A DNA stretch of 14,213 nt from Smittium culicis (Eukaryota > Kickxellomycota > Harpellomycetes > Harpellales > Legeriomycetaceae): NCBI GenBank assembly GCA_001970855.1, contig LSSN01001052.1, forward strand, positions 1 through 14,213, given 5' to 3'. The stretch's first letter is position 1, and the number at the start of each line of letters is the position of its first letter. Both the position numbers and the translations under genes were made by a program. This document shows positions 1 to 7,324 of this stretch, piece by piece. A model generated the notes under the pieces. The model saw nothing but the letters and a program-made list of their open reading frames with translations. It was not told the origin of the DNA and did not search any database.

Positions 1-26
1 TTACCAATATTACCTGCGAAATATTT

Positions 27-225
27 AATGTGGGTGGTTGTTTCAAGAAATGGAGCTGTTTTTACTAAAGTGTTAGTTTTCAACAAAAATTGCTTTTGCA
101 AATAATATATACTGCAGAATGATATGGAATATTTTATCAATGGTTGTATTTTTTTTATGAAAATTCACATAAACAAATAAAATGATGAGTAAAAAAATCA
201 TCCTCTTATGTATACTAACCTCAAG
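27..225 (+). mobile_element. Family 2 MITE, strongly decayed copy
   Basis: The left end around 33-66 lines up with the family 2 terminal repeat: GGGTGGTTGTTTC, then GGAGCTGTTTTT where better copies have GCGGAACTTTT. A weak right end (ATCATCCTCTTATGTATAC) sits about 190 bp downstream, the spacing seen in intact copies. Inner stretches, such as the segment with TTATCAATGG, also resemble the copy at 1955-2151. No clear flanking duplication survives. It could be a chance partial match on the right side; the left end is the stronger evidence. Confidence 0.45.
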
Positions 226-572
226 TATAAAATTTGTTGTTGCTAGTCTGTTTATACTCTAAATTTATAATTTGATAATAAATTCCGATATTAACTATAG
301 TCAAAATGATATATACAGTTAGAAATGGGGGAGGGGTGTATTCCAGTATGCAAGTAGTATAGGGAATTCTGTATCAATTTGAGTTCTACTATGAAAAATC
401 CTTGACAGAAGCGATATCTGTTATTCGACAGCTCGACTGTATGAATACTTCATTGTTCAAATACCTGCTGCAATTAAATCAAATTTATTATATTCATTAG
501 AAACGACCTACCAGTTTCTCTGATATAAACAATTAAAACATATAAAATACCCAAATAATAAAGTGATTTATA
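226..572. other. Unassigned intergenic DNA
   Basis: No reading frame, RNA gene or MITE end is recognised here. The stretch is AT-rich with a short G-rich run near 327-338 (a GGGGGAGGGG string), unusual for this window. Nothing allows a function to be named. Confidence 0.5.
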
Positions 573-769
573 TTAGCCCTTTCACAGGCAGTAGACTATT
601 TTTGGTCTACCAAATTTAGCTAACTGTATTCGGCTATTATTCTTTAATTCCAAGACTTTAAGAGCTATTGGTATATTTTAAAATGGCAGCAAATAATAAA
701 TTTGCTCATAAACTATAAACTGATTATAAAATTGATTTTTTTAAAGAGTGTTTAGCGGGAAAGGGCTAG
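573..769 (+). mobile_element. Family 1 MITE, piggyBac-like, copy A
   Basis: A well-preserved copy. The left end reads CCCTTTCAC from 577 and the right end GGGAAAGGG up to 765, giving a 189-bp body. The flanks are TTAG and CTAG, best read as mutated TTAA. Just inside the left end is the family hairpin: GTAGAC (591-596) pairing with GTCTAC (605-610). The interior holds the family hallmarks AGCTAACTGTATTCGG and GCAGCAAATAATAAAT. It has no coding potential. By established knowledge, TTAA targets with CCC-starting ends are the signature of the piggyBac superfamily; the assignment itself is inference. Confidence 0.85.
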
Positions 770-921
770 TAGAATAAAATAAATGAAATTGATTACCAAA
801 ATAACCCTCTTTGAAAATCAGAATAAAATGTTAACGATAAAGCTTATGTTGTCATATAACATTCCCGTAAAGCTAAAGCGATCACTATAATCAGCCTAAT
901 TTATTAGTATTGCAATATTGG
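770..921. other. Spacer between MITE copies A and D
   Basis: A short AT-rich spacer. No gene or complete repeat is seen. A string AATAACCCTCTTTG near 829-841 weakly resembles a family 1 left end but has no matching body or partner end. Confidence 0.4.
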
Positions 922-1116
922 CTATCCCTTTCCCTTCCAAAACTCTTAAATAATCCGAATTTATTGATTCGTTTATCGTTTACAAGTAAACTAATTATTT
1001 GCTACTATTCCCCAAATATTTAATATTTTTTAAGGAATCGGAATTAATGTTTTTAACAAATTCAGTTGGCTATATTTTGTAGGCCAAAAACAGTATACCG
1101 TCCGTGAAAGGGTTAA
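922..1116 (-). mobile_element. Family 1 MITE, copy D (reverse)
   Basis: A full-length reverse copy. Its right end (CCCTTTCCC) begins at 926 and its left end (GTGAAAGGG) finishes at 1112, with TTAA at 1113-1116 and a mutated CTAT on the other side. The reverse-complement interior is diagnostic: TTGATTCGTTTATCGTTTAC, then TTATTTGCTA, then ATTCAGTTGGCTATAT. The subterminal hairpin is partly decayed (AGGCC / GTATACC). It is non-coding. Confidence 0.85.
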
Positions 1117-1305
1117 TTTAGCACTCACTTACTATTATAAGCAATTGAATAACGCTTAAATTTTACGCGCATATTTTTAATGCGAAATTCTTATGAAAGG
1201 CAGAACATTATTTCTTTAAAGTTTTATTTGTCAAACTTTTTTAGATAAAGTTATAGGCTTTATCATGAAATTCATTCGATAACATTCTATAGCAAAATAT
1301 AAAAA
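1117..1305. other. Spacer between MITE copies D and B
   Basis: AT-rich DNA with no reading frame, RNA gene or recognised repeat end. Confidence 0.4.
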
Positions 1306-1502
1306 TTAGCCTTTTCAGGGGCGGTAGACTGACATTGACCTACAAAGAATAGCCAATGGATTTCAAATAGTATGCATTAATCCCGAGATTCGTTAATATA
1401 CTGGTTTATTGTGGTTTAACAGCAAATAATAAATATACTTGTAAACCATAAACGAATCAACAAATTGGTTTTTTTAACGAGCGTATTACGAGAAAGGGCT
1501 AA
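1306..1502 (+). mobile_element. Family 1 MITE, copy B
   Basis: A full-length forward copy with flanks TTAG and CTAA, the reverse complement of each other and one change each from TTAA. The left end is slightly altered (GCCTTTTCA) and the right end reads AGAAAGGGC. GGTAGAC is present after the left end, but its partner arm has decayed to ACCTAC, so the hairpin is imperfect. The interior contains AGCCAATGGATTTC, AGCAAATAATAAA and ACGAATCAACAAATTGG, all matching other copies. It is non-coding. Confidence 0.82.
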
Positions 1503-1633
1503 AGATGGTGGCCAGAAAGTTTATGTTAGAAAAAATTCCGCTCACTCGAATTAATATTCTTATAACACATAATACGGATAATACTATGCCGCTATAATTA
1601 CTGTTAGATTAGCTAATAAATCGATGAGCAATA

Positions 1634-1827
1634 TTAGCCCTTTCACGGGTGGTAGGCTGTTTTTGATATACCAAATATAGCCAACTGAATTCGATAATTT
1701 ATTGTAATTCCGCGCTATTATAATATATCGGTTTGATGTAGAATGGTAAAAAGTAATAATATAATTATAAATATTAAGCGAATCAATAAATTGATTTTTC
1801 AAAGAGCGTTGGGTAGGAAAGAATTAA
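1634..1827 (+). mobile_element. Family 1 MITE, copy C
   Basis: A full-length forward copy. The left end TTAG-CCCTTTCACGGG is well kept. The right end has drifted to GGAAAGAA but still abuts TTAA (1824-1827). This copy shows a second family trait clearly, an inverted repeat AATCAAT (1781-1787) / ATTGATT (1790-1796) near the right end. Its interior GATATACCAAATATAGCC preserves the ATAT site into which family 3 inserted in two other copies. It is non-coding. Confidence 0.82.
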
Positions 1828-1847
1828 CGAGAACAACATTTTTTTAC

Positions 1848-2291
1848 AAATGGGAAATTCTTTTTGGGTTAATTTTACAGCTTAAAATGTTTATGCGTAT
1901 AAAATCGCATAATAAATAAATACCAATGAGCAAAACTATTTCATTTTTTTTAGCAAATGGGTGATTATTTTGAGGTGCGGAACTTTTCCCGTTAATTTTT
2001 TCTCACTTGGCAACATTACTTTATCTTTAAATCATAATAGAAAAAAGCATCAAATAGTTTATATGATACAATCAATAGTTTTACCTTTTTTAATTAAGTA
2101 AATATAAATCCTTCAAAAAATAATTCCGTTTCCCCTAAGAAATACCCAAATTTAAGTTTCAAAGTTAACGAAAAAATAGAAAAATCAGTTCGCCTTTTAT
2201 ATTCCTCCAATAATGATTACGTTAAATGAATATTAAAGCCAATAAAATTAAATTCGAGCAATGCGTAATCTTCGCTCAGAATCCCCCAAAT
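1848..2291 (-). mobile_element. Family 3 MITE (reverse), split by a nested family 2 element
   Basis: One end is AAAT-GGGAAATTCTTTTTGGG at 1848-1866. The interior from about 1888 (GTATAAAATCGCATAA, then CCAATGAG) matches the reverse strand of the copy at 4475-4728. At 1955 the sequence breaks off inside TTTAGCAAAT and family 2 starts. After 2151 family 3 resumes with a TTTCAAAG / GAAAAATC stretch, and runs to the other end, CAGAATCCCCC-AAAT, at 2278-2291. Both outer flanks are AAAT. Without the insert it is about 245 bp, like the other copies. It is non-coding. Confidence 0.8.
1955..2151 (+). mobile_element. Family 2 MITE nested in family 3
   Basis: The element runs from GGGTGATTATTTTGAGG (1959) to CTAAGAAATACCC (2147), 189 bp, with AAAT directly repeated on both sides (1955-1958 and 2148-2151). 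The left terminal repeat contains GTGCGGAACTTTT, and the right contains its degraded complement, ATTCCGTTTCCCC. It interrupts an older family 3 element that continues on both sides, so this insertion is the younger event. It is non-coding. Confidence 0.85.
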
Positions 2292-2375
2292 ATTACCATA
2301 TACAAGATATGGGAGATTCTGAACGAAGAGAGCACTTGGTTGCAGTTTAATTTTATTGGCTTTAATATTCATTTA
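2223..2375. repeat. Perfect 30-bp inverted repeat in a larger MITE palindrome
   Basis: Positions 2223-2252 are the exact reverse complement of 2346-2375 (the left arm begins TAAATGAATATTAAAGCC). The symmetry continues imperfectly outward to about 2170 and 2436, and inward to the two GGG/CCC element ends near 2287 and 2311. The reason is that two family 3 elements sit head to head. The perfect 30-bp core is more similar than these regions are in other family 3 copies, so recent local inverted duplication or gene conversion is likely. Short reading frames here are by-products of the palindrome. Confidence 0.9.
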
Positions 2376-2557
2376 TCGTTATCATTATTGGCGGAACAAA
2401 AAAGGCAGTTCTATTTTTCTATTTCTTCATTACAATATAAAACTTTTATTTGCTAAAAAAGTAAAATTTCTACTCATTGGCCGTTTATTTTTTATGCGAT
2501 TTTATGCGCTGAAACTCTACGCTATAAAATGGCCTCTTCATAAAGAATCGCCCAAAT
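2307..2557 (+). mobile_element. Family 3 MITE, best forward copy
   Basis: This is the clearest intact family 3 copy. It starts ATAT-GGGAGATTCTGAACGAAG at 2307 and ends GAAGAG-complement CTCTTCATAAAGAATCGCCC at 2553, followed by AAAT. The terminal inverted repeat spans about 24 bp with some 6 mismatches. The interior includes TTATTGGCGGAACAAAAAAGG, TTTGCTAAAAAAGTAAA and ACTCATTGGCCG, shared with the copy at 4475-4728. A reading frame of about 67 codons runs through it, but a small indel shifts it in the sister copy, so I treat it as non-coding. Confidence 0.85.
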
Positions 2558-2568
2558 AAGAGATATAC

Positions 2569-2764
2569 TTAACCCTTTCCCGAAAACAGTCTTTTAAAAT
2601 GTCAATTTTATGATTCGTTTATGGTTTATAAGTAAACTAGCTATTTGCTATTATGCTAAAATATGAAAATATCTCTTAAGGCCTAAGAATTAAAGTATTT
2701 CAACTGAACGATGTTGGCTACATATGGTGGGTCAAAAATAGTCTACCGCCTGTGAAAGTGTTAA
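2569..2764 (-). mobile_element. Family 1 MITE, copy E (reverse), intact TTAA on both sides
   Basis: This copy gives the best evidence for the target site: TTAA at 2569-2572 and again at 2761-2764, enclosing CCCTTTCCCG at one end and CTGTGAAAGTG at the other. The body is 188 bp. The interior in reverse reads TTATGGTTTATAAG, GCTATTTGCTATTATG, ATGTTGGCTACATATGG and AAAAATAGTCTACCGCC. A TTAA duplication with CCC-starting ends is typical of piggyBac-type elements. It is non-coding. Confidence 0.9.
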
Positions 2765-3341
2765 CAACTATTACTTTTTATAAAGTTGTTAGGCTTAGTG
2801 AGGATTACAAAATTTGAAGACAATAGTCAATGTTGACTAGGGTAAAAATCTAGCGTAAAAATAAAACGATATACTTTTCAAATTATTTTTGTTGCATAGT
2901 TTCTATAATTATTTTCGTGCCAATTAAATTCTGGATTTATTTTTTCAAATTAGCCCCGTCAATCGGGTTTTTTACGTCTATGGTCTATATCTCCGTTTGT
3001 TATAAAACATCGGAGAATTTTTTTGGCAAGATGATGGTAGTCAATAAAAATTTTTAATTTTTTTGATCTTTGATTCCTGGTTTTCGTGGAAGGTGTTGGA
3101 AGTAAATTATGAAACTTTATAATTACGATAAAACTAATAGAAAATATTCTGTATCGTAAGCTAAAAAATAATAAATTTTTTTCCAGAAATAAAATCTAGT
3201 AGTCCCTAATGTAAATAAATGCATCTCGTAGTACACTACCTGCGTAATTAAAAAAATTGATTCTAATCTACTCACAAAAATTCTGTGTTCAGGCATTAAT
3301 TCATTTAGGCTATATGGGTGAAGTTACACGCATAGATCGAA
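2765..3341. other. Unassigned intergenic DNA
   Basis: About 580 bp with no gene or recognised MITE. A slightly GC-richer patch near 2950-3110 (with CCCCGTCAATCGGG and TGATTCCTGGTTTTCGTGG) could be relic sequence, but I do not recognise it. ATATGGGTGAAG near 3312 resembles a GGG-type MITE end without a body. Confidence 0.45.
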
Positions 3342-3536
3342 TTAACCATTTCCCACACAACGCTCTTAAATTTAATCAAATTATTTACTCGTTTATGATT
3401 CAAAAAATGTTCATTATTTGCTGTAATTTTAATTTATAAAATATTTCTTAGGGCCTCAGAATTAAATTATCTTAATCAAACACGATTGGAGATATATTGT
3501 AGATCAAAAATAGTCTACCACCAGTGAAAAGGTTGA
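3342..3536 (-). mobile_element. Family 1 MITE, copy F (reverse)
   Basis: A full-length reverse copy. TTAA (3342-3345) precedes an altered end, CCATTTCCCACACAACGCTC; the other end reads CCAGTGAAAAGG followed by TTGA. The hairpin remnant GATC / GTCTACC with AAAAATA loop is visible near 3500-3520, as are TTTATGATTC and CATTATTTGCTGTAAT. It is non-coding. Confidence 0.82.
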
Positions 3537-4011
3537 TTTCGTTCCAACAATATCGAATTTGTTAATATCACTGAGCTCTGAATCTAAACTCATAAAACAA
3601 GACTAATAAAAAAAAGTTCTTGCTCAAACGTTTGATTTTTTGCCCATCTCATTATATTAGCATATTTATTAGTCGAATTATAAATTGCAATCGAATAAAT
3701 AAACCAACCTAACTTTTAAAGCCAAATATAATATCTAGAATTTAAATTTATAATTAAAGTATGTTTTTCTTATGCAATCAGATTCCCAAATATCTAATTA
3801 ACTATTTCGGATTTCATTTAAATCACATTTCTGTTTTTTTATACCCCGAAAAAATAAATTAGCTGATTTTGCTACAGAATTTATTCCCTATGTATTTTCA
3901 TAATTTATCTCATCTATTTTGTATAAGTGTATTTTGAATAAATTACATTAACTTATATAGCTAATCGAAATATTTGGTTTTGTATAAAGAAAGACGTAAT
4001 CGAATCTAATT
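3537..4011. other. Unassigned intergenic DNA
   Basis: No gene is seen. Around 3776-3794 the string CAGATTCCCAAATAT resembles a reversed family 3 terminus, but the matching interior and far end were not found, so it is not annotated as an element. Confidence 0.4.
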
Positions 4012-4254
4012 ATTTGGGAGATTCTGAAATAAGATAACACTTTGTTGCAGTTTAATAATGATAGCTATAATATTCTTTAATTTAATTACTACTATCGGAG
4101 ATTAAAAAGCATTTTAATTTTTCTATTTATTCATTTGATTTTTATTTTGTAAAAAAAAATTGCTGATTTTACTTATTGAATATTTTTATATTCAGAATTA
4201 TGCGCTGTAACACTTAACAATATAACACGACTCCTTAATAAAGAATCACACACT
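4012..4254 (+). mobile_element. Family 3 MITE, decayed forward copy
   Basis: It starts ATTT-GGGAGATTCTGAAATAAG and continues with CACTTTGTTGCAGTTTAAT, matching the ends of the 2307 and 4475 copies. The right end is eroded (CTCCTTAATAAAGAATCACA near 4231-4250, against CTCTTCATAAAGAATCGCCC in the best copy). The interior TTATGCGCTGTAACACTTA is recognisable. Several stops in all frames rule out a conserved protein. Confidence 0.75.
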
Positions 4255-4320
4255 TGTTTTTTAAATTATAAATTATTAGATTTATATCATATTAATAATG
4301 TTTTTTTATGCGAACACTTA

Positions 4321-4758
4321 TCAACCTTTTCCAGTTAAATTTTCTTGAAAAGCGGGTTTATTGTTTCATCAGTGACAAGTAATTTTATTATTTGCTGTTA
4401 TTATACAATATACTAATATTTATTATGGCCTCGTAATTACATTATTTTTATTGAACAGTTTAATGTACTTATAGATATGGGCATTTCTTTATGAAGAGGT
4501 CATTTTATAGTGAAAAGAGTTTCAGTATATAAAATCGCATAAAAAATAAACGGCCAATGAGTAGAATAATTTACCTTTTTAGCAAATAAAAATTTTATAT
4601 TGAAACGAATAAATGGAAAAATCAAAATGCCTTTTTTGCTCCGCCAATAATACTTATAATAAGCGCTTATACAGGCCAATAACATTAAACTGCAACAAAG
4701 TGCTCTCTTCGTTCAGAATCTCCCATATAAAATAGTTGATCTCGAGTAAAATGGTTAA
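4321..4758 (-). mobile_element. Family 1 MITE, copy G (reverse), interrupted by family 3
   Basis: The first part, 4321-4474, is a reverse family 1 body: TCAA flank, CCTTTTCCAG end, TTATTGTTTCATCAGTGAC, TTATTATTTGCTGTTATT, GGCCTCGTAATTACATT, GAACAGTTTAATG. A family 3 element then intervenes (4475-4728). Family 1 resumes as AAAATAGTTGATC and ends GTAAAATGG-TTAA at 4758. The break falls at the ATAT that copy C retains in GGTATATC (reverse reading). The last TTAA also serves as the first flank of copy H. Confidence 0.72.
4475..4728 (-). mobile_element. Family 3 MITE nested in family 1 copy G
   Basis: An intact element: ATAT (4475-4478), GGGCATTTCTTTATGAAGAG at one end, CTCTTCGTTCAGAATCTCCC at the other, then ATAT again (4725-4728). 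The 246-bp body is about 80% like the 2307 copy by eye. It provides good evidence for a 4-bp ATAT target duplication. A 61-codon minus-strand frame inside it loses register against the sister copy, so it is not considered a gene. Confidence 0.85.
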
Positions 4759-4949
4759 CTCTTTCACAAAGAATAGATTATTTTTTATTTACCAAATGTA
4801 GCTAACTGTGTTTCATAAATTTAATTTATGTTCCAGAACATGTAAATGTTCTTTTGCTGTGAAATAAGAGCAATTAGTAAACTTGCTTAATAATCATTAA
4901 CGAATCATAAAAAAAAATTTTTAATTAGTATATGATGGGAAAGGGCTAA
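4755..4949 (+). mobile_element. Family 1 MITE, copy H
   Basis: A full-length forward copy. TTAA (4755-4758) is shared with copy G. The left end is CTCTTTCAC and the right end GGGAAAGGG, followed by CTAA. The subterminal hairpin has largely decayed (ATAGATTATTTTTTATTTACC), but ACCAAATGTAGCTAACTGTG and TTAACGAATCATAAA identify the family. It is non-coding. Confidence 0.82.
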
Positions 4950-5108
4950 AGCGGGAAAAAAAAAGATCGAGCGTTAACTGGAAAAAATAATCTATTTATT
5001 ATCAAAAGGTCATGAGTAGCACGTTTGATCGATTATTCCTCAGTGATTATAGTTTTTTAATATTTTTATTAATATAAGTTGCATTGAGTGAATGAAAATA
5101 GAATATTA

Positions 5109-5304
5109 ATAACCCTTTACCTGCGGTAGATTGGTTTTGACCCAGCAAATCTAGCTAACCAAATTCAATAAAAATCAATTAATTCACTTGTATATTAAAA
5201 AATATTGGCTATATTAGAATAGCAGTAAATAAATAATTTGATAATAAACTATCAATGGATCTATATATTTGATTTTTTAATGAATACTAGATGTGAAGGG
5301 TTAA
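5109..5304 (+). mobile_element. Family 1 MITE, copy I
   Basis: A full-length forward copy. The left end is ATAA-CCCTTTACCTGCGGTAGA; the right end is ATGTGAAGGG-TTAA at 5304. The interior carries ATCTAGCTAACCAAATTC and AGCAGTAAATAAATAATTTG. The hairpin arm GGTAGA is kept, but its partner has changed to ACCCAGC. Copy J follows immediately, in the same orientation. Confidence 0.82.
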
Positions 5305-5308
5305 AGCT

Positions 5309-5501
5309 GATACCTCTCTCGCGGGAGATGTGCTTTTTTTTTATCTAGCTGGTATAGCCAACTGAGTTGAATTATAATAATATAATTTAGAGGCTTATAT
5401 AATAGTTGGTTTAATTCATAATAAAAGATAACATCAAATCTTATAATCGCTGGAGTATTAACAAATTCACTTTTTAGAAGGTCTGGGCCGGAAAGGGTTA
5501 A
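5309..5501 (+). mobile_element. Family 1 MITE, copy J, diverged left end
   Basis: The right half is clear: TATAGCCAACTGAGTTG, then GGGCCGGAAAGGG-TTAA ending at 5501. The left end reads CCTCTCTCGCGGGAG, which aligns with CCCTTTCACGGGCGG of better copies with several changes, so the element probably starts at 5309-5313, only about 5 bp after copy I. The left changes create a small CTCTCGCGGGAG near-palindrome. Confidence 0.72.
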
Positions 5502-5542
5502 AGCAGCTAAATAGTAATTAGTTAGTATTTTTACTAATTTAG

Positions 5543-5739
5543 ATATGGGGGATTATTTCGAGGAGAAAACCTTTTCCTTATAAGTTTTTGCTACTTAGCA
5601 ATATCACTTTTATTTTTAAGCCTTTTTAGATAAATATCATAGAATGATATATGTGATACATCCAATACCTTTACCTATTAAAATAAGCAAATATAATATC
5701 TAAGAAAAATAGTTTCACTACCCCTAAGAATATCCGATA
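5543..5739 (+). mobile_element. Family 2 MITE, second copy
   Basis: It starts ATAT-GGGGGATTATTTCGAGG. The core is altered to AGAAAACCTTTTCC, then TTTTTGCTACTTAGCAATAT matches the 1955 copy. It ends CACTACCCCTAAGAATATCC near 5735 with an ATAA flank. The interior TATATGTGATACATCCAATA parallels TATATGATACAATCAATA of the 1955 copy. It lies about 40 bp after family 1 copy J. It is non-coding. Confidence 0.8.
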
Positions 5740-6940
5740 AAAATATAATATTGAATTTTGTTTTGGGATGGCTAAATAATAAATCTTTGGTTTTGTTTCT
5801 CGGACCTTGAGAAATATTTTAGATTACTAATGAAATGATATTCCTGGTAAAATGAAAGGTTCTATCCATTAAATTAAAAATTACATTATCAAATTAAAAT
5901 TTCCGCGCTATGAAAAGTATTTTTGATGAAAATAATTGGAAAATTGCAAAAAATAAAGAATATATTGAAAGCTATTAGTTATTTAGCTCAATTCAACCGT
6001 ATTTTTTATTTGCTTTTTTATAACATTAAACTATGTTTAATTAACTCGCAGACAAAAAATAAATAAAATAAAAGTTAAATACAATTGGACATAAAGACGT
6101 GGGTGCAATATTTAATGAATATACTAAGATTTTACAAATCAAAACTGCCTTTTTTTGGACAATCACGTAATTTATTTTATCCGCTTTTAACCAATTAATA
6201 CCATCATGTAATTTTACTTTGAAATTCATTAAAATTAGCATAAATATATTTTTCATAAAACAAATTCTAAATGAAAAAATTATCTAAATATTGCTAGCCA
6301 GTCATGAATTTCGACCACTAATGAACACCGTATCTAAAAGGGCTCAATTACTAATTGAAATTTTTATAATTCACAAGCATTAAGAAATATGACAAAATGT
6401 CAATCGATTCTTATTATATTAGTATTATATAGGTTTTATGTGATCTATTCGATTTAGGAAAATAAAGTCTTTAGTATCAAACAGGAATAATAATTTGAGT
6501 CTATAGAAAAATTCAGCAATATCGAATGCCGTTTATTTACAAGTTTTCATTTTTCATTTTTCAACCCCTGATGCCGGAATTAATAGATTCGTTCAAATAA
6601 ATCTATAAAGTTGAGATATTTACTAAATTTTGATTTTTATTTTATATAACTCCGTTCAATTTCAATTTCAATATCAATTTTAAAATTAAAAAATTTATTT
6701 TAATCTACTTTTAGCTAGACAAAGTACACAAGGTTAAAACCAGAACATAATCTCGGACTTTATTGAACGAGTAAATAAAAAAGTAAATATGTTATATTTT
6801 TTCATTTTTTTGAAATTATTTGCTTGGGTTATCGAACTTCCTATTTGGAAATCTTTTTTTTTTTAAATCTTTTATTAGTAAGTATATTAGGATATGAAAA
6901 TACAAGTAATAAATAACGTTATGGCCTTTCAAAGCAAAGT
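5740..6940. other. Unique AT-rich DNA without a recognised gene
   Basis: This is the start of the MITE-free zone that leads to the regulator. No reading frame looks coding; a 71-codon minus-strand frame at 6041-6256 is low-complexity and stop-rich around it. A short tandem TTCAAT x3 lies at 6655-6672, and TTTTCATTTTTCATTTTTCA lies near 6545-6564. No RNA gene is seen. Confidence 0.5.
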
Positions 6941-7324
6941 TTACGTACTAAAAAAAATAATAGAAAGCTTTAGGAAAATAGGAACAGGATGCGAAGTAGA
7001 TTCATCCCTAGGCTCAATTTCAAACCAATTTGTTTTTATTTTGAACCAATTGTTTTTCATTTGGGCTTTATTGGACAATTTGTCCATTATGATTTTATAT
7101 TTTTGAATGTTTTTGAATCTCACAATTAGTTCCGCAAAAGGTAAGTTAAAATTGTTCAAGGACATTTCCGTCCTTGGCATGTGTATATTCCAGACCTCTA
7201 GAGCATGAGCAGTGTATATACTAGGGAATTTACTTTCCCGCTTGTTTAATTGGTCAAATGGAAACTGAAATTTTAATATTGAAATCAAAATAATTCTAAT
7301 CTTCAACATATTATTATGTTTCAT
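6941..7324 (-). CDS. Possible small protein or gene relic, 127 residues
   Basis: An ATG-to-stop frame of 127 codons on the minus strand. I do not recognise the product. Two things favour it. It is long for such AT-rich DNA, where stop codons are frequent. Its middle (about residues 22-62, with PFDQLNKRES, HALEVWNIHMPRTEM and NLPFAELIVRF) has a balanced, protein-like composition with tryptophan, proline, histidine and arginine. Against it, the C-terminal third is lysine/isoleucine/asparagine-rich filler, no domain or signal peptide is evident, and no promoter or neighbour supports expression. It could be an exon or the remains of a larger gene or transposon. The region is also full of small inverted repeats, so a structured non-coding origin is possible. 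Confidence 0.25.
   Translation of the reverse strand: MKHNNMLKIRIILISILKFQFPFDQLNKRESKFPSIYTAHALEVWNIHMPRTEMSLNNFNLPFAELIVRFKNIQKYKIIMDKLSNKAQMKNNWFKIKTNWFEIEPRDESTSHPVPIFLKLSIIFFST
7072..7086. repeat. Palindrome TGGACAA-T-TTGTCCA
   Basis: Seven-base arms are perfectly complementary around one central base. It lies inside the weak minus-strand frame. It is short, so coincidence cannot be excluded. Confidence 0.5.
7157..7176. repeat. Stem-loop CAAGGAC / GTCCTTG
   Basis: A perfect 7-bp stem (7157-7163 with 7170-7176) around a 6-base loop, in a locally GC-richer patch. A GGGAA/TTCCC stem follows about 50 bp downstream. Function is unknown. Confidence 0.5.

Noticed and set aside
2356..2559. Similar short frames in two family 3 copies (here and 4500-4685) that might encode a conserved peptide
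   Set aside because: They share a block like KKG...LLFAKKV because the DNA repeats are alike, but a 2-base indel shifts the frame afterwards, and other copies carry stops.
3776..3794. A reversed family 3 terminus (CAGATTCCCAAATAT)
   Set aside because: No family 3 interior lies next to it and no partner end was found at the right distance.
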